From contig NZ_BMOL01000008.1 in the NCBI RefSeq assembly GCF_014647055.1, forward strand, positions 62,001 to 126,000: a stretch of 64,000 nucleotides of DNA. Reading direction: 5' to 3'. The notes beneath the pieces were generated by a model. It ran no database searches. It was not told the origin of the DNA and worked only from the letters and a program-made list of their open reading frames with translations. This DNA comes from Deinococcus aerolatus. Its GTDB lineage: Bacteria; Deinococcota; Deinococci; Deinococcales; Deinococcaceae. Positions 58,411 through 64,000 of this stretch are shown here, one piece after another. Position 1 is the first letter of the stretch. The number at the start of each line of letters is the position of its first letter. A program made the position numbers and the translations under genes.

Positions 58411-59628
58411 GTGACCTGGCGGTTTTCCCCGCAGGTCTGGCTGTACCTGACCACCTCGTTCTCTTTCGGGCTGGCGCAGGCGTTTCTGGCGCTGTTCCTG
58501 AACTTCTATCTGCGGGCGCTGGGGCTGGGGCCGGAGTGGCAGGGCATCATGAACGCGCTGCCCGCGCTGACGCTGGTGTTTCTCAGCCTGCCTGCCGTGG
58601 CGCTGGCCCGGCGCATCAGCAACGCGCACACCATCAAGATCGGGGTGGCCCTGAGCCTGCTGGGCACGCTGATTCTGGCGCTGGCAGGGGGGCCGGCTGG
58701 CGTGGTCACGGGCGCACTCGTTCAGGGTGCGGGGGCGGCGCTGATGATCGTGGCCGGCTCGCCCTTTATGGCCAACAACAGCGACGAGCGCAGCCGCATC
58801 ACCCTGTTCAGCGTCCAGAGTGCCCTGATGACCGGCGCGGGGTTCGTGGGCAACCTGATCGGCGGACGGGTGCCGGAAGCCTACGCGCTGTTTACCAGCA
58901 CCCAGGCTGACGGCGTGGGGGCGCTGCGAACTGCACTGCTGGTTGCCACCGCCCTGCAACTGCTGGGCCTGCTGCCCGCCCTCAAGCTCAAACCCAGCGG
59001 CAAGATCTCGCACACCGGGCGCAGCTTCGCGGTGCGCGACAAGCGGGCGATGTTCCGCCTGATCTTTCCCAACCTGCTGGTGGGGCTGGGGGCCGGGGCC
59101 ACCATCCCTTTTCTGAACGTGTTCATCGAGGGCAAGTTTCAGATCAACTACGCCAGTCTGGGCCAACTGTTCGCGTGGGCCAGCCTGGCGACGGCGGCCA
59201 CCGCGCTGCTTCAGCCGCTGCTGGTGCGCCGCCTGGGGCAGCTTCAGGTGGTGTTGCTGGTCCAGGCGGGCAGCCTGCCGTTTCTGGCGCTGCTGGGTTT
59301 CGCGCCGCACCTGTGGATGGTCACGCTGGCGCTGTTCACGCGTGGGGCGCTGATGAACGCCGCCGGGCCGGTGTACGGGGCCTACGCCATGTCCTCTTTA
59401 GAGGAAAACGACCGCCCGATGTACTCGGCCCTGAACGTGATCGCCTGGGATTCCGGCTGGGCCGTCAGCAGCGTGCTGGCCGGCGTGGTGCGCGGGCAAT
59501 TGCCGTTCACGCTGGCCTTTCAGGTGCTGTTTGGGTGGACCCTGCTGATGTACGGCGGCAGCGTGCTGGCCATTTACCTGGGGCTGTACCGCCCGGCACA
59601 GCGGCAGGCGCTGACGTTGCCGGTATAG
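58411..59628 (+). CDS. MFS transporter
   Basis: A 405-residue permease with about 12 helices. The start is WLYLTTSFSFGLAQAFLALF. The usual loop signature is weak (VALARRISNAHTIKIG), and the halves are joined by a loop near residues 185-210 (KLKPSGKISHTGRSF). The C-terminal half repeats the fold (FTRGALMNAAGPVYGAYAMS). The substrate is unknown. I chose the GTG at 58411, where AGGGGA lies four bases upstream; a longer frame is open but its residues are not membrane-like. It may be co-transcribed with nth. Confidence 0.85.
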   Translation: MTWRFSPQVWLYLTTSFSFGLAQAFLALFLNFYLRALGLGPEWQGIMNALPALTLVFLSLPAVALARRISNAHTIKIGVALSLLGTLILALAGGPAGVVTGALVQGAGAALMIVAGSPFMANNSDERSRITLFSVQSALMTGAGFVGNLIGGRVPEAYALFTSTQADGVGALRTALLVATALQLLGLLPALKLKPSGKISHTGRSFAVRDKRAMFRLIFPNLLVGLGAGATIPFLNVFIEGKFQINYASLGQLFAWASLATAATALLQPLLVRRLGQLQVVLLVQAGSLPFLALLGFAPHLWMVTLALFTRGALMNAAGPVYGAYAMSSLEENDRPMYSALNVIAWDSGWAVSSVLAGVVRGQLPFTLAFQVLFGWTLLMYGGSVLAIYLGLYRPAQRQALTLPV

Positions 59629-59810
59629 GCAGGCGCCTCGCCCCAAGCCAGGATCTACCTCTTCCCCGGCCTCAAGGCAACCCGCCTCACATCCCGGCCT
59701 CGCGGCCTCTGTTAGCCTGTTTTGTTCGAGTGGGGCCGCCCTTTGTCGTGTTGAAACCGGTGTCCCTCCGCAGCAGGCCAGCTTTTCCACCGGCCAGAGG
59801 GGTGATTTTT

Positions 59811-61331
<1,521 letters not shown>

Positions 61332-61349
61332 GGGCCGCCGAAGGGAACG

Positions 61350-61390
61350 AAAAGGCCAGCCGCCCGGAGAAAGTTTCCGGGCGGCTGGTC
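61350..61390 (-). terminator. Terminator of the gal operon (also convergent DUF512 gene)
   Basis: CCAGCCGCCCGGA (61356-61368) pairs perfectly with TCCGGGCGGCTGG (61376-61388), 13 bp, loop seven bases. On the minus strand CCTTTTCG follows. Confidence 0.85.
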
Positions 61391-61421
61391 CATATCAGGC
61401 GGACTCCCTACGGCCAGCGCG

Positions 61422-62439
<1,018 letters not shown>

Positions 62440-62453
<14 letters not shown>

Positions 62454-63546
62454 GATTCACCTCTCGCAATTCTGCCGCCGCCACTTCAGGGAACTTGTCG
62501 TTGGCGAACTCACCCGAGCCCTGTTCGGTGCCGGCCAGATACTTCATGCGGCCCGGTGCCCGCAGGTACGGGTACAGCTCGATGTGCAATGGAAACTCGG
62601 GGTGGGCTGCATCAAGCGGCGCTTGATGCACAGTCAGCAGGTACGGCATCCGCACGCCAAACAGCGCGTCCAAGCGCAGCAGCGCGTCCTTGAGCACACG
62701 GGCAAAAGCGTCGCGCTCGTCGTCGGTCAACTCGGACAGCAGAGACACAGGCCGCGCCGGAAGAATCCATGTCTCGTAGGTGTAGCGCGCAAACGGCGGC
62801 ACCACGCTCAGCGACAGGCCCTCGTCACGCACGATGCGTTCACCTGACGCTCTCTCGGCAGCCACGAAATCGGAAATCCAGGCATGCCCCGTCTCGGCCT
62901 GATGCTGCTGTGCCAGGTCCAGCATGCGTCCCGCCACGGGCGGGACGTGGTCATAGGCGTAGATCTGCCCGTGTGGGTGGTGCAGGGTCACACCCACCTC
63001 CACGCCGCGGTTCTCGAAGGCCAGCACACTTTTGATCACGTCGCCGGAAGCGAAGCGTGAGGTTCTGTCAGCCCACACCAAGAGCAGCAGACTTATCTGC
63101 GCGTCACTCAGGTCAGACAGGCGCCCCGCCGCATTCTGGCTGAACACCACGACTTCACACGCCCCCACGCCCGCCCGGGTGTGGGCCGGGCCGGGTGGGG
63201 GTTCGGGCGCCTCCAGGGTCAGGCTGGGAAAGCGGTTGGCGAAGACGGCCAAGTCGTAGGTACCGCGTGGCAGTTCGGTGGGATGTTCGGGGTCCGAGGT
63301 GGGGGCGAGGGGATTGTATTCGGGAGGTGGGAGGAAGGTGCGGCCCAGACGGTGCGCGGCGTACATCACCCATTCGCCGCGCAGGGGATGCCAGCGCATG
63401 ACCGGGCGGGCGTCTACTGCCTCCGGGCTGGGACTGGGAATCTCGGACGTGACCACGATGGGTTGCAACCCGTACAGCGTCAGCGCCCGGCCGTCCGGCT
63501 TCTTGAACTCCTGCTGATGGGTGTGGCCCGTCGTGGTGGAGGTCAT
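62440..63546 (-). CDS. galT: Galactose-1-phosphate uridylyltransferase
   Basis: A 368-residue HIT-superfamily enzyme exchanging UDP between glucose-1-phosphate and galactose-1-phosphate (EC 2.7.7.12). The active-site His-Pro-His is in [16 protein letters not shown] (about residues 188-203), with the nucleophile at His192. [15 protein letters not shown] and [10 protein letters not shown] are family core parts. The E. coli CxxC zinc pair is not seen at the N-terminus. The ATG at 63546 overlaps the upstream gene's stop (ATGA); ATG 63555 is the other choice. Confidence 0.95.
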
Positions 63547-64000
63547 ACCGGCCATTGTGCCCCGTGCGCGGGCAGATCGCCCACGCGAGAGTCGGTCAGG
63601 TTGAAGGTGGCGCGGCTAAAGTGGGTCACGGCCCCACCCAGACTCTCGGTGAGGGTGGTGGGCCGATCCGGCCTGCTGATCTCCAGGCAGCGGCGCAGCA
63701 GCGCCAGCCCGTCCACGTCCAGCATGGCAATCGGGTCGCTGCTGGCCCGCAGGCCGCCCACCACGTCCAGCATGGTGGCAACCGTGTGGCGTTCGGTGGC
63801 CGTCAGCAGGCTGAGTTCGCGGCGGCAGATCGCCACGTCCGGGTCCGGCTGGTACCAGGCGTGCTGATACCAGCGCGACAGGGCAGTGTGCAGGGCATTG
63901 CGGGCGCTGGGGCCGGTGGCGTCGCCCAGCCACACCCGGCGCGAGTCCTCGTCCCACAGCGGAGCCACATCCGGCCCGGTGCGCATGGCATCCACCACGC
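63543..64000 (-). CDS. Alpha-galactosidase-like glycoside hydrolase (GH36 type), 5' end cut by window edge
   Basis: The C-terminal 152 residues of a protein whose frame runs past the window edge. The segment [20 protein letters not shown] followed by [20 protein letters not shown] and [12 protein letters not shown] (the first ~90 residues) resembles the end of GH36/melibiase barrels, where a DPD.. motif is followed by a TLDE.RT.A.. helix and SGG...SDD. The tail is beta-like. The stop overlaps galT by 4 bases, which puts a galactoside-cleaving enzyme first in a galactose operon, a sensible order. The identity is tentative because the catalytic Asp lies outside the window. Confidence 0.65.
   Translation of the reverse strand, partial: VVDAMRTGPDVAPLWDEDSRRVWLGDATGPSARNALHTALSRWYQHAWYQPDPDVAICRRELSLLTATERHTVATMLDVVGGLRASSDPIAMLDVDGLALLRRCLEISRPDRPTTLTESLGGAVTHFSRATFNLTDSRVGDLPAHGAQWPV

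Overview
The window is high-GC chromosomal DNA that most resembles the genus Deinococcus. The reasons are a DR2241-type CbiX/4Fe-4S protein, a PilF-like DNA-uptake ATPase with repeated N-terminal modules, a radiation/desiccation-response-type palindrome in front of uvrB, a clpP-clpX-lon block, and many genes whose start codon lies 5-9 nt behind a TANNNT -10 box (leaderless transcription). No tRNA, rRNA, CRISPR array, insertion sequence, prophage or attachment site was found. This is core chromosome, not an island.

Layout. 1-6650: the end of an MFS transporter, a crotonase-fold enzyme, malate dehydrogenase with a strong terminator, a small unknown protein, a DMT exporter, an acidic/coiled-coil/RGG-repeat protein, a DinB-fold protein and a methyltransferase-like protein. 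6694-11582: an ECF sigma factor with a membrane anti-sigma factor, an unknown membrane protein, MarC, an HNH nuclease and an HD protein. 11644-17151: one PAS-rich histidine kinase flanked by a CheY-type and an OmpR-type response regulator, next to RNase J. 17674-22072: clpP, clpX and lon. 22145-27501 (minus): pgeF, yqeG, pilB/pilF and pilT. 27622-32123: fabI, guaB, an EF-hand protein and the DR2241-type protein. 32404-38704: a purine cluster purC-purS-cupin-purQ-DinB-purL-purF with 4-nt overlaps. 38799-42873: a LysR regulator with one cysteine, uvrB under a DdrO-type operator, and an EamA transporter. 43034-53675: sucA (minus), several small genes, then aceE and aceF. 54050-57252 (minus): an O-antigen-ligase-like protein and a Wzz/BY-kinase. 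57364-61331: a small membrane protein, endonuclease III, an MFS transporter and a DUF512 radical-SAM protein. 61422-64000 (minus): galK, galT and the end of an alpha-galactosidase-like gene.

How the genes fit together. The window covers central carbon metabolism (mdh, sucA, aceE, aceF), IMP and GMP synthesis, fatty-acid synthesis (fabI), protein quality control (ClpXP, Lon), DNA repair (uvrB, nth), RNA decay (RNase J), pilus-driven motility or DNA uptake, galactose use, and surface polysaccharide. No complete undescribed multi-gene system stands out. The best leads are the RGG-repeat protein with a hairpin in its leader, the cupin and DinB genes coupled into the purine operon, the kinase with two response regulators, the seven-motif PilF N-terminus, the crotonase lacking both catalytic glutamates, and the single-cysteine LysR protein.
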